Origin: Desulfovibrio cuneatus DSM 11391 | GTDB lineage: Bacteria > Desulfobacterota > Desulfovibrionia > Desulfovibrionales > Desulfovibrionaceae | DNA length: 64,000 bases | Direction of reading: 5' to 3' | Assembly: GCF_000430005.1 (NCBI RefSeq) | Contig: NZ_AUCY01000019.1 | Location: forward strand, 1 to 64,000 | Part shown: piece by piece, positions 44,523-52,991 of the stretch | Position numbering within the stretch: position 1 is the first letter of the stretch | How the letters are laid out: each line of letters begins with the position of its first letter | The notes under the pieces: generated by a model | Told to the model about the DNA's origin: nothing | The model's database searches: none | What the model saw: only the letters and a program-made list of their open reading frames with translations | Program-made: the position numbers and the translations under genes

Positions 44523-44737
44523 TGAATGAAAAAACTACAGTGCTGTAATTATTATGCAATGAATGTGCCATGAATGTGGGGAAGCGTTGCTCTATGCAAG
44601 TAAATAAAAGAAAATTTCAGCGCAATATTTTTGTAGTGTAATCTTATGGTGGGTGCTTGTAAGGAGGTGTACCCAAACGCAGGCTAGATGCCGTGTTGCA
44701 ATGATCGTGTTCTTATAGCGCAGCTTGGCGGAAAAAC

Positions 44738-44764
44738 AAAAAAAGGAGCCGCATATGCGACTCC
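44738..44764 (-). terminator. Terminator of the tRNA-Arg pair
   Basis: On the minus strand GGAGTCGCATATGCGGCTCC, then seven T, ten bases after the CCA of the second tRNA. Confidence 0.8.
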
Positions 44765-44773
44765 TTTAAAAAA

Positions 44774-44850
44774 TGGTGCGCCAGGAAGGATTCGAACCTC
44801 CGACCTACAGGTTCGTAGCCTGTTGCTCTATCCAGCTGGGCTACTGGCGC
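44774..44850 (-). tRNA. tRNA-Arg (anticodon ACG), copy 2
   Basis: GCGCCAG acceptor, D arm, anticodon stem ACAGG/CCTGT enclosing CTACGAA (anticodon ACG), TTCGAAT T-loop and encoded CCA. It is identical to the copy 39 bases upstream. The A34 is presumably edited to inosine to read CGU, CGC and CGA. Confidence 0.96.
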
Positions 44851-44889
44851 GTGGTGGAGCAGTGAACTGCTCGTGTTCTCGAAAAAAAA

Positions 44890-44966
44890 TGGTGCGCCAG
44901 GAAGGATTCGAACCTCCGACCTACAGGTTCGTAGCCTGTTGCTCTATCCAGCTGGGCTACTGGCGC
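44890..44966 (-). tRNA. tRNA-Arg (anticodon ACG), copy 1
   Basis: The same 77 bases as the neighbouring copy, a tandem duplication. Only the spacer differs, so the two are cotranscribed and probably kept identical by gene conversion. Confidence 0.96.
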
Positions 44967-45036
44967 GTAATCGAGAGATTGTCTTTTACGTAGAAACGCC
45001 CTTGGCGTCAAGCAATTTTCGCAAAAAAAAGTAAAA

Positions 45037-45072
45037 AAAGAAAACCCCTTGGGCGGCAATGCGCTCAAGGGG
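45037..45072 (-). terminator. Terminator of glpX
   Basis: CCCCTTG and CAAGGGG around a 14-base loop, followed on the minus strand by TTTTCTTTTTTT, 11 bases after the stop. Confidence 0.8.
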
Positions 45073-45082
45073 GTATCCGAGG

Positions 45083-46084
45083 CTAGTCGTAATCTACGGC
45101 GCTGATTTTCATCAGCTTGTCCCAATTCAGGTGGCTTTCCACATAGCGAATGGTGCCGGTTTTTGCCCGAATGATAATGGATGAAGTCACCGCACCCAGG
45201 CCTGTATACTTTACCCCAGGCAGGAATGTGCCGCCGGAAATGCCTGTGGCAGCGAAAAATACTTCATCTGTTTTCACAAGGTCGTTAACGGTAAGGGTGG
45301 AGCGAATGTCTATGCCAGCATTTACCAGGGCTTCTTTTTCCACATAGCTTTGGGGGTCTAAGCGGGCAAAAATTTGCCCCCCCATGCCCTTGATGGCACA
45401 GGCTGCCAGCACGCCTTCCGGGGTGCCGCCGGTACCAATCATCACGTCCACTTCAGAACGCGGGTCTACAGCCATAAGGGCGCCGGAAACGTCGCCATCA
45501 GTGTGTAGCTGAATGCGTGCCCCCACCTGGCGGATGGTTTGAATCAGTTTTTGGTGGCGGGGTTTGTCCAGCACAAACACCACAAGGTCGTCCACGTCTT
45601 TACCCAGAGATTTTGCCACCTTTTTCAGGGTGTCGTCCACGGGGGCGTCAAGGTCCACCACGTTTTGGGCGGCAGCAGGCACCACCAGCTTTTGCATGTA
45701 AAAGCTGGGGCCGGGGTTAAACATGGCCCCTGCCGGGGCAGCACCCACCACGCTAATGGCGTTGGGCCGGCCAAAGGCCAGCAGGTTTGTGCCTTCCACA
45801 GGGTCTACAGCAATGTCCAGGGCATGGCCATTGCCTGTGCCCACTCGTTCACCATTATACAGCATGGGGGCTTCATCTTTTTCCCCTTCGCCAATAATAA
45901 TGGTGCCATTGATATTTAAGGAAGCAAAGCTCAGGCGCATGGCGTCAACTGCGGCCTGGTCCCCCTGTTCCTTGTCGCCCCGGCCAAGCCAGCGGGCTGA
46001 AGAAAGGGCCGCAGCTTCTGTTACGCGAACAAGGTCCAAGGCCAAATTGCTGGTGGGGGTTTCTTTCGTTGCTTGGGTGGGCAC
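45083..46084 (-). CDS. glpX: Class II fructose-1,6-bisphosphatase
   Basis: A 333-residue GlpX enzyme for gluconeogenesis. GRGDKEQGDQAAVDAMR, IIIGEGEKDEAPML, IAVDPVEGTN and MIGTGGTPEGVLAACAIK carry the metal and phosphate residues. The GTG at 46084 is chosen because AGGAGGAACCACC lies before it; the longer frame contains a non-conserved Cys-rich leader. Confidence 0.95.
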   Translation of the reverse strand: MPTQATKETPTSNLALDLVRVTEAAALSSARWLGRGDKEQGDQAAVDAMRLSFASLNINGTIIIGEGEKDEAPMLYNGERVGTGNGHALDIAVDPVEGTNLLAFGRPNAISVVGAAPAGAMFNPGPSFYMQKLVVPAAAQNVVDLDAPVDDTLKKVAKSLGKDVDDLVVFVLDKPRHQKLIQTIRQVGARIQLHTDGDVSGALMAVDPRSEVDVMIGTGGTPEGVLAACAIKGMGGQIFARLDPQSYVEKEALVNAGIDIRSTLTVNDLVKTDEVFFAATGISGGTFLPGVKYTGLGAVTSSIIIRAKTGTIRYVESHLNWDKLMKISAVDYD

Positions 46085-46168
46085 GGTGGTTCCTCCTGAA
46101 GTGGGTAGTCGGCTATGCGCCAAAACGCAGGCAGGTGCTGCGCAGCATGTCATTATGGGCATGAGGGC

Positions 46169-46185
46169 AATAAATCAGCGTTTCC
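46169..46185 (-). repeat. Short GAAACGCT element
   Basis: GGAAACGCTGATTTATT on the minus strand in the gap between terC and glpX, 30 bases from a full-length copy. It follows a TAA, but no open gene precedes it here. Confidence 0.5.
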
Positions 46186-46214
46186 TTAAGAATGACTAAT
46201 TCACTGGCATTTGT

Positions 46215-46337
46215 GAAACGCTCAGTTATTTTGTTTGGCAAGGCACGAGCTTTTTTGAAGCAGGAGTGGACTCTTCCGTCCTCGACTGTTTCAAAAAAAG
46301 CGAAGTAACGTAGTCAAACGGAATAAATCAGCGTTTC
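46215..46337. repeat. Long palindromic repeat, full copy (a)
   Basis: A 123-base imperfect palindrome. Outer arms GAAACGCTGATTTATTCCG... and ...AATAACTGAGCGTTTC, then CCGTTTG/CAAAC, then an inner stem TTTTTTGAA/TTCAAAAAA with GGACGGAAGAGTCC at the tip. It starts 45 bases after the terC stop on the minus strand. Confidence 0.75.
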
Positions 46338-46382
46338 ACCAGTTTTAACGCCTCACTAGGGCGGGGGCAAGCAGAAAAACAG

Positions 46383-47360
46383 CTATTCTTTCTGTTCTTT
46401 TTCAGGAAACAGGTATGAACCAAGAATACCCGCACCCAGCAGCCCGAACACAATAATAAGGTTCATTGCCGGGGAAATGTGGAAGGAAAGGAACACTCCG
46501 GCAAGCATTTTCAGTCCGATGAAGGCCAAAATGGCAATAACCGCCAATTCCAGGTGGCACAGAAAGCGGTTGGCGGCAGCCAGTAAAAAGTACAGGGAAC
46601 GCAGGCCAAGAATAGCAAAAATGTTGGAAGTAAACACAAGGAAGGTCTGGGTTGCCAGGTCAATGGGTTCAGGCAGGCCTGCAAAAATGGAAAAAATGGC
46701 GGGTACGCTGTCAAAGGCAAACATAACGTCAGCCACTTCAATGGTCATCAGGCACACCAGCAGTGGGGTGGCAGCCAGTTTGGCATTGTAGCGGGTAAAA
46801 AAGCGCTGGCCGTCCAAATGGGGGGCAATGGGAATGATGCGGCCCAGCAGGCGCACAGACCAGTGGTGGGTATAGTCTTCCGTGTGGTGTCCTGGGCCTT
46901 TGCTGCTTTGCCACATTTTCCAGGCAGTCCACAGCACAAAAATACCAAACACGGTAAGGGCCCAGTTGCCAAACAAGGCAATGGCGGCGCTGCCCAGGGA
47001 AACAAACAGCAGGCGCATGATAATGGCGCCAAGAATACCGTAATACAGCACCCGGTGTTGCAGTTCATCTTTAATGGAAAAAGAGGAGAATATGGCAATG
47101 AATACGAAAAGATTGTCCACGGAAAGGCTTTTTTCAAGAAAATAGCCGGTAAGGAACAGCATGCCCTGGGCGCTGCCGTGGCTTACCCACACATAGCCCG
47201 CAAAACACAGGGAAAGAATGATCCAGAAAAATGACCACAGGGTGGCGTCGCGCATGGAAACAGCTTTGTTCTGCTTGTGTGAAAACAGGTCAAGCAGTAA
47301 AGCGGCAAACACCATAAGAGAAAAAAGGGCAAGACTACCCAAAGAATATTGGCCGAGCAT
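46383..47360 (-). CDS. TerC/Alx family membrane protein
   Basis: A 325-residue protein with about nine helices. EKSLSVDNLFVFIAIFSSF and EVADVMFAFDSVPAIFSIF carry the conserved acidic residues of the TerC family; its E. coli member Alx handles manganese and responds to alkaline pH. A central hydrophilic loop (WQSSKGPGHHTEDYTHH) is His-rich. GAGGAGCCGT precedes the ATG. Its leader has three consecutive hairpins but does not match the yybP-ykoY manganese riboswitch known from alx. Confidence 0.87.
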   Translation of the reverse strand: MLGQYSLGSLALFSLMVFAALLLDLFSHKQNKAVSMRDATLWSFFWIILSLCFAGYVWVSHGSAQGMLFLTGYFLEKSLSVDNLFVFIAIFSSFSIKDELQHRVLYYGILGAIIMRLLFVSLGSAAIALFGNWALTVFGIFVLWTAWKMWQSSKGPGHHTEDYTHHWSVRLLGRIIPIAPHLDGQRFFTRYNAKLAATPLLVCLMTIEVADVMFAFDSVPAIFSIFAGLPEPIDLATQTFLVFTSNIFAILGLRSLYFLLAAANRFLCHLELAVIAILAFIGLKMLAGVFLSFHISPAMNLIIVFGLLGAGILGSYLFPEKEQKE

Positions 47361-47388
47361 ACGGCTCCTCTGACGTGGAGTCGGTTAT

Positions 47389-47492
47389 GCCGGAAAATTC
47401 CGGCAGCCTGCCAGATAATGCGCTGGCAGACGGAGTGAATACGGTTTCCGGCAACACAAGGAATTTCACGCTGAAATTGCCCATGTTGCCGG
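47389..47492 (-). promoter_or_regulatory. Structured leader before the TerC-family gene
   Basis: Three inverted repeats in a row: CCGGCAACA/TGTTGCCGG with an inner AATTTCA/TGAAATT stem (47448-47492), CTGCCAG/CTGGCAG (47408-47429) and GCCGGAAAATTCCGGC (47389-47404), ending 29 bases before the start codon. The last one could hide the ribosome site or act as a terminator-like stem. Confidence 0.5.
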
Positions 47493-47596
47493 ATTGAATG
47501 AAAAACAATGCACTGTGTCTATTGCTGTGTGTGCAGAGGGAATACACACCCAAGGAATGCGCCGCGTGCGTGGCCCAAGGTATGCCACTGCCAGGG

Positions 47597-48475
47597 TTAC
47601 AGCAGCCCTGCTTCCTTCAGTGTTGCCAGTAACTTCTGATTATTTTCCTGGCTAAGGGGCACAAGGGGCAGGCGCAGTTCTGGCTCCATTTTGCCCATGG
47701 CTGCCAGGGCCAGCTTTACAGGAATGGGGTTGGTTTCCAGGAAGCAGGCCCGGCACAAGGGTTGCATCTGGTAATGCAGTTTCCTGGCTTTTGCGTAGTC
47801 GCCTTGCAGGGCAAAGTGGCACAACTGGGAAAATGCCTTGGGTACTAGGTTGGAAACAACAGAAATAACCCCCCTCCCGCCCACTGCAATGGTGGGGAGT
47901 ACGGTAAAGTCATCGCCGGAAAGTAAAAGGAACTTGTCATCGCACAGTTCCAGTATGGCAGAAATTTGGGTAAGGTCTGCGGTGGCTTCTTTTGCGCCAA
48001 TCACTTCGGGAATTTCTTTATACAAGCGGGCCATGGTGGCTGGCTGCACGTTTACCCCTGTACGCCCAGGTACGTTATATACTACCATGGGCATGGAAAC
48101 TTCTTTGGCAATAGCCTTGAAGTGGGCCACCAGGCCTTCCTGGGTGGGTTTGTTATAATAGGGGGTAATGAGCAGGGCGGCGTCGGCCCCGGCCTTTTTG
48201 GCAAAGGCTGCCAGGTGAATGCTTTCAGCGGTGGAGTTTGACCCAGCTCCTGCAATGACAGGCACCCGTTTTTTGACCTGGTCTATGCAAATGGCAATAA
48301 CCTTTTCATGCTCTGCCGGGGAAAGTGTGGCAGATTCACCCGTGGTGCCGCAGGGCACAACGCCATTAATACCTTGTTCAATTTGCCATTCAATAAACGC
48401 ACGGTACCTTTCTTCATCAACTTGTCCGTTGGAGAAAGGGGTGACAAGGGCGGTAAAAGCGCCAATTAGTTGCAT
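47597..48475 (-). CDS. dapA: 4-hydroxy-tetrahydrodipicolinate synthase
   Basis: A 292-residue aldolase that commits aspartate semialdehyde and pyruvate to lysine and diaminopimelate. GTTGESATLS, VVYNVPGRTGVN (catalytic Tyr) and IGAKEATADL (Schiff-base Lys) are intact. GAGGAGACCCCC precedes ATG 48475; the GTG/ATG six codons earlier is less likely. It stands 236 bases upstream of terC on the same strand. Confidence 0.96.
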   Translation of the reverse strand: MQLIGAFTALVTPFSNGQVDEERYRAFIEWQIEQGINGVVPCGTTGESATLSPAEHEKVIAICIDQVKKRVPVIAGAGSNSTAESIHLAAFAKKAGADAALLITPYYNKPTQEGLVAHFKAIAKEVSMPMVVYNVPGRTGVNVQPATMARLYKEIPEVIGAKEATADLTQISAILELCDDKFLLLSGDDFTVLPTIAVGGRGVISVVSNLVPKAFSQLCHFALQGDYAKARKLHYQMQPLCRACFLETNPIPVKLALAAMGKMEPELRLPLVPLSQENNQKLLATLKEAGLL

Positions 48476-48515
48476 GGGGGTCTCCTCTGTCACGGTCTAA
48501 GAAGTAATTTCAATA

Positions 48516-48696
48516 AGACTATTGCAAAATAGTGTTACTGCGGTTTCCTAAAGGGAAGTCGCCTTAAAAAGCACGAACAAGGAAAAAGCATTTTTCCTGT
48601 AACGTAAGTGCGTTTTGTGGCATAGCCATGTTTCGTTCTGCGTATACAAAGCGGAACATGACGGAAAAGCACGTAAAAAAAGTGTTGCAATGGTCT
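48516..48696. repeat. MITE-like repeat, full copy
   Basis: A 181-base element with inverted ends AGACTATTGCAA and TTGCAATGGTCT. The interior TTGTGGCATAGCCATGTT...GGAACATGACGGAAAAGCACG is shared with 39984-40086. No open reading frame fills it. The remaining gap to 48950 has no gene; a stray GGGAAACGCTCAGTTGT (minus strand, near 48868) resembles the right end of the long palindrome family. Confidence 0.65.
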
Positions 48697-48950
48697 TTCA
48701 TGTGTTCTGGCACGCTCTGCCGGGAACGTCAACTACTTCTTGAAGGTTGGTGTTTGCGCTTTCTCCTGCTATGGGCTGTGCTTATAATATTAGGGCAATA
48801 GGCACCAAATGTTTTCCGAAACGTGCAGCTTGCGAAGGTGCTGTAATGTGGTTTATGTTTCTTCCTCCTTACAACTGAGCGTTTCCCAGATGTCATTCAA
48901 TCAGTGATTTTCTAGAGCAAAAACCGGGCTAGGGATTAAAGGAATAGAGT

Positions 48951-50027
48951 ATGAAAGAATTGTTGGAAATAGCCTGCGCTCATTTGGAGCAAGGCACCCC
49001 TGTGGCTCTTGCCCGTGTTGTGGCGCATAAAGGTTCGGCCCCGCGGGGCACTGGTTCCCGCCTGCTTGCCGGGGTTCAGGGGCTTTTGGCGGGCACTGTT
49101 GGCGGCGGCCTTGCCGAGGCAAAAACCCTGGAGGCGTGCCAGCAGGCCCTTGCTGAAGGCACAGCCCGAATTTTAGACTTCAGCCTGACCGGGATGCTGG
49201 CAGCCAAAAGCGACATGATTTGCGGTGGCACCTTGCGGGTGCTGGTAGAGCCGTTTTTTCCGGCAACAGCCCCGCTTGCCTTGTACAAGGCGCTGCTTGC
49301 TGCGCTTACGGCTAGGGGGGCAACCCTTGTTACGCGCCTGGGGAGTATTTTGCCCCAAGGGGATGCCACATTCCAGGTTACTCCTGTTCTGGTGGAACAC
49401 CTGGGCCATAGCGTACTGTTCCCCGCCGCAGAGCCCATGGGTGTGCCTTTGGCGCAGGAAACCGTGGCTCAGCTTATGGCAGCCGTTGCCCCCCCGCAGG
49501 AAGCGGCCCTGTGCCGTGTACAGGGTGACGAATATTTTGTTGATTATTTCCCCCCACCCTTGCGCATGATTATTGCCGGGGGCGGGCACGTTTCACGCCC
49601 CACTGCCCAAATTGCCGCCCTGGCAGGGTTTGAGGTAACCGTGCTGGACGACAGGCCGGAGTTTGCCGAAGCTTCACGCTTTCCTTGGGCCACGGCTGTG
49701 CATATGACGCCGGAATTTGCCCACTGCTTTGCCGGGCTGCCCATAACACCACGTACCTATATTGTTATTGTTACGCGGGGGCACGTGCACGATGCTTCAG
49801 CCCTGGCCCAGGCTTTGCGTACTGAGGCTGGCTATATTGGTATGATAGGCAGCAGGCGCAAAAAAGCCGAAGTCTACGCGGGCATGCGGGCCATGGGCTT
49901 TACCGACGAAGACCTTGCGCGAGTGTGCTGCCCCATTGGGCTGGATATTAGGGCGGAAACACCGGAAGAGATTGCCGTGAGCATTGTGGGGGAATGCATT
50001 GCCCACCTAAGAGGGGCGCGTTTTTAG
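48951..50027 (+). CDS. XdhC/CoxI family protein
   Basis: A 358-residue protein. The N-terminal part has the XdhC signature (VAHKGSAPRGTGSRLL, GTVGGGLAE, MICGGTLRVLVE). The C-terminal part is a Rossmann domain (MIIAGGGHVSRPTAQIA, VTVLDDRPEFA, YIVIVTRGHVHDASAL, GYIGMIGSRRK). XdhC inserts or sulfurates molybdenum cofactor for xanthine dehydrogenase-type enzymes; no such enzyme is in the window. The single-gene layout suggests a general molybdoenzyme maturation role. AAAGGAATAGAGT precedes the ATG. Confidence 0.9.
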   Translation: MKELLEIACAHLEQGTPVALARVVAHKGSAPRGTGSRLLAGVQGLLAGTVGGGLAEAKTLEACQQALAEGTARILDFSLTGMLAAKSDMICGGTLRVLVEPFFPATAPLALYKALLAALTARGATLVTRLGSILPQGDATFQVTPVLVEHLGHSVLFPAAEPMGVPLAQETVAQLMAAVAPPQEAALCRVQGDEYFVDYFPPPLRMIIAGGGHVSRPTAQIAALAGFEVTVLDDRPEFAEASRFPWATAVHMTPEFAHCFAGLPITPRTYIVIVTRGHVHDASALAQALRTEAGYIGMIGSRRKKAEVYAGMRAMGFTDEDLARVCCPIGLDIRAETPEEIAVSIVGECIAHLRGARF

Positions 50028-50093
50028 AAAAAGAGTATTTTCCAGTAAATTTTGAGGTAGGATTTCTCAAGACTAATCACTAAAATATATTGC

Positions 50094-50127
50094 AAAAGGC
50101 CGTTACAGAAACACTGTAACGGCCTTT
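50094..50127. terminator. Convergent terminator between xdhC and feoB
   Basis: AAGGCCGTTACAG/CTGTAACGGCCTT with a 5-base loop and short T-runs on both sides. Confidence 0.85.
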
Positions 50128-50148
50128 CGTGCAATGCTGTTCAGGGCA

Positions 50149-52320
50149 TTACCGGGCAGCAAGCAGCAGAATCTGGTTTGCTGCCACCGCCACAAGGAAG
50201 GCCAGGCCAAGGTTAAAGAAGAAGCTGAACGCGCTCCAGCGCCAGGAGCCTGTTTCCTGCTTGATAACCACCAGGGTAACAAGGCAGGGGGAATAGAGCA
50301 GGGTGAACAGGAGCAGGGCCACGGCATTGGCTTTGGTCCAGTTGGAGTCGTTTCTGATGCGGTCGGCCAGGGTCGTATTTTCTTCCGGGTCCACTTCCCC
50401 CAGGGAATAGGCCGTGCCCAGGGTGGAAATGACCACTTCCTTGGCGGCAATTCCGGCAATAAGGGCAATGTTTGTTTTCCAGTCAAACCCGGCAGGGGCG
50501 GTAATGGGCTCCAGGAACGTGCCTATTCTGCCAGCGGCAGAGGCCCGCAAGGCTGCGGAAGCTTCTTCTGCGCTTACCGCAAACAATGCGTCTTTTCTGG
50601 CATCGCCTTCCGGCATGGTTGCTTCAATGGCAGTGCGCTTGCTGGTGAATGTGGCGGCTGCTTCATCAGAAATGCCGGGGTAGGTCATGCCTGCCCACAA
50701 CAATACGGAAATGGCAAGAATAACAGTACCGGCCTTGCGCATGTATTCCCAAATACGTTCCCAGGTGTGAATAACCACCCCGCTCAGGGTGGGCAGGCGG
50801 TAGGGGGGCAGTTCCATAACAAAGGGGGTTGCTTCCCCTTTAATAAGGCTGGAGCGCAAAAGGCGTGCGGTAAGCAGGGCAACAGCCCAGCCAGTAAGGG
50901 AAAGCATGAACATGACAAGCGTCTGGTTTTTTTCAAAAAAGATGCCCACAAATAACAAGAACACGGGCAGTTTGGCCCCGCAAGTCATGAAGGGCGCAGT
51001 AAGAATGGTGGCAAGGCGTTTACGCGGGCTGCGCAAGGTGCGTGCAGCCATAATTCCGGGCACGGCGCACCCCCCGGCAATGCCCCCGGAAATAATGAAG
51101 GGCATAACAGAGGCACCGTGCAGGCCAAAAAAGCGGAATACCCTGTCCATCATGTAGGCAACGCGGGCCATGTAGCCGGAATCTTCCAGCATGGCAATAA
51201 GCAGAAACATGATCATGATGAGGGGAACAAACCCCAGCACCCCGCCAACACCGTCAATAATGCCGGAAAGCAGAAGCGACTTGAACGGCCCTTCCGGCAG
51301 GGCGGCATCGGCTACGCCACGCAGCCATTCAAAGGCTACCCCCAACCATTCTGCCGGATATTCCCCAAGCTTGAAGGTAATAAAGTACATGGCATACAAC
51401 ACACCAAGCATAAGCAATGGGCCAAATATCTGGTGGGTAAGCACACGGTCCATTTTGTCTGAATAGGCAATGCGGTTCTGCTGGTTGCGGGTGTCTGCTA
51501 TAACGCCTTGTCGCAACAGGGAGGCAATGTAGCCGTAGCGGTAATCGGCAATCACGGCTTCCGGGTAGGTGCGCAGGGTTGCTTCAAGGTGTTTGGCGCA
51601 GGTACTTACCTTGGCGCTCAGCAGGTCTGAAATTTCTTTGTTGGCAGCCAGCCCTTGTCGCAGAATGTCTTCATCGTGTTCCAAATATTTCAGGGCAATC
51701 CAGCGGGCAGGGTAGTGTGTGGTTAAAAACTGGTGCTCCTCAATAATGGGGGTCATGGCCAATAAGGCTTCGTCCACGTCTTGCCCGTAAGAAATAACCA
51801 GGGGCGCAGGGCGGGTGGGTTGCATGGCAAGGGTAACTGCCGCTTCCAGTGCGGTTTCCAGCCCTTCCCCAGTGCGGGCCACAGTACTCACCACGGGCAC
51901 GCCTATGAGTTCAGCAAGGCGTACGGCGTTAATTTGCAAGCCCTGGTTGCGGGCTTCATCCATCATGTTCAGGGCAATGGCAACGGGCATACCCATTTCC
52001 AGCAGTTGCACCGTAAGGTACAGGTTGCGTTCCAGCACACCTGCATTGAGCACGTTGAGCACGGCACCGGGCTTTTCTTCCGCCAGCACTTTACGGGCTA
52101 CCACTTCTTCCAGGGAATAGGCCGTAAGGGAGTAGGTGCCGGGCAGGTCAATGAGGGATATTTGCTTACCATGCAGCATGGTTTGCCCCTCTTTCTTTTC
52201 TACAGTAATGCCTGGGTAGTTGCCCACATGTTGCCTGGCCCCGGTATATTTGTTGAACGCAGTGGTTTTGCCTGCGTTGGGGTTTCCGGCTATGGCAATA
52301 AACATGGTATCTGAATGCAT
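50149..52320 (-). CDS. feoB: Ferrous iron transporter FeoB
   Basis: A 723-residue inner-membrane Fe(II) transporter. The N-terminal G domain has G1 GNPNAGKTTAFN, VGNYPGITVEKKEG, G3 DLPGTYSLTAYS and G4 LNMMDEA. A helical domain and a membrane region with two Gate motifs follow (ISGGIAGGCAVPGIM and MTCGAKLPVFLLF). G1 has Ala where Ser is more usual (GNPNSGKT). It is the last gene of the feo unit. GAGGAACACC precedes the ATG. Confidence 0.96.
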   Translation of the reverse strand: MHSDTMFIAIAGNPNAGKTTAFNKYTGARQHVGNYPGITVEKKEGQTMLHGKQISLIDLPGTYSLTAYSLEEVVARKVLAEEKPGAVLNVLNAGVLERNLYLTVQLLEMGMPVAIALNMMDEARNQGLQINAVRLAELIGVPVVSTVARTGEGLETALEAAVTLAMQPTRPAPLVISYGQDVDEALLAMTPIIEEHQFLTTHYPARWIALKYLEHDEDILRQGLAANKEISDLLSAKVSTCAKHLEATLRTYPEAVIADYRYGYIASLLRQGVIADTRNQQNRIAYSDKMDRVLTHQIFGPLLMLGVLYAMYFITFKLGEYPAEWLGVAFEWLRGVADAALPEGPFKSLLLSGIIDGVGGVLGFVPLIMIMFLLIAMLEDSGYMARVAYMMDRVFRFFGLHGASVMPFIISGGIAGGCAVPGIMAARTLRSPRKRLATILTAPFMTCGAKLPVFLLFVGIFFEKNQTLVMFMLSLTGWAVALLTARLLRSSLIKGEATPFVMELPPYRLPTLSGVVIHTWERIWEYMRKAGTVILAISVLLWAGMTYPGISDEAAATFTSKRTAIEATMPEGDARKDALFAVSAEEASAALRASAAGRIGTFLEPITAPAGFDWKTNIALIAGIAAKEVVISTLGTAYSLGEVDPEENTTLADRIRNDSNWTKANAVALLLFTLLYSPCLVTLVVIKQETGSWRWSAFSFFFNLGLAFLVAVAANQILLLAAR

Positions 52321-52460
52321 GGTGTTCCTCGTTCTCTCTGGTCTTGCGGTAAGCTGCCTTGAGACTATTTTACCATAGTCTCAAATCTATCTTTCTTATT
52401 CTTGCCCCATATGCTTTGGCAGACCAAGGCTGTGCCAAAGCCACACCATGAGGAAAGAAA

Positions 52461-52706
52461 TTACTCTTTTTGTTCTGGAATAACAGTAATAAAATCTGCT
52501 TCGTTGTTGCGCAAAGTAAGGGTAAACCCTTTAATGCGCAGGGCCACAGGGTCTTTTAAGGGGGCCCGGCCCACCACTTCCACCTGTGCGCCGGGCACAA
52601 GGCCCATGTCGCGAATGCGCCGGCCAAGTTCCCCGGCTGCGCCAACCGTGGCAATGGTGGCAGCCTGTCCGGCTTGAAGGGTTCGTAAGGAAACAGGGGT
52701 TGTCAT
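52461..52706 (-). CDS. feoA: FeoA domain protein
   Basis: An 81-residue SH3-like protein: SLRTLQAGQAATIATVG, GRRIRDMGLVPGAQVEVVG and DPVALRIKGFTLTLR are typical of FeoA, a cytoplasmic partner of FeoB. ATG 52706 is chosen; the GTG two codons earlier lies within the ribosome-site region. A Fur-like site lies just upstream. Confidence 0.92.
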   Translation of the reverse strand: MTTPVSLRTLQAGQAATIATVGAAGELGRRIRDMGLVPGAQVEVVGRAPLKDPVALRIKGFTLTLRNNEADFITVIPEQKE

Positions 52707-52724
52707 TAACACCTACCTTGAAAT

Positions 52725-52739
52725 TGAAAGTTATTATCA
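52725..52739 (-). promoter_or_regulatory. Fur-like box upstream of feoA
   Basis: TGATAAT-A-ACTTTCA on the minus strand matches 12 of 14 positions of the 7-1-7 Fur consensus, 19 bases before the feoA start. Iron repression by Fur is inferred. Confidence 0.5.
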
Positions 52740-52788
52740 ACAGCGGCTGGTAAAAAAAGCTACCCTATCTGGCAGCCTGGTCACATAC

Positions 52789-52974
52789 TTAGTGTTTGTG
52801 CTGGCAACTTGGCGAATTACAAGGGTCACCAAGTTGTGTTTTTTTGCCAATGTTTTTCTGGCCACCCACTTTACGGGGGCATGCGTTGCACCCGCATGAA
52901 GGTTTGCGTATGTGCTGTGCAAAGTAATAGGCTGCTGCGCAAATGCAGCCAAGCACAAGTATTGTCTGGAACAT
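52789..52974 (-). CDS. Small Cys-rich FeoB-associated membrane protein
   Basis: About 61 residues: an N-terminal membrane helix (FQTILVLGCICAAAYYFAQH), then KPSCGCNACPRK and a tail with CNSPSCQHKH. This is the form of FeoB-associated Cys-rich proteins (PF12669-like) often found after feoB. The second ATG (52974) is chosen because AAGGA lies 6 bases upstream and touches the first ATG. It sits between two feoA genes; an iron-sulfur or redox role is presumed. Confidence 0.7.
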   Translation of the reverse strand: MFQTILVLGCICAAAYYFAQHIRKPSCGCNACPRKVGGQKNIGKKTQLGDPCNSPSCQHKH

Positions 52975-52991
52975 AATCATTCCTTGTTTGT

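Noticed and set aside
44688-44993. Plus-strand ORF with GGRIRTSDLQ- and GFEPPTYRF-like peptides
   Set aside because: It is the antisense translation of the two tRNA-Arg genes, a well-known source of spurious proteins.
47361-47596. yybP-ykoY manganese riboswitch before the TerC-family gene
   Set aside because: The leader is structured but its loops do not match the conserved aptamer sequences.
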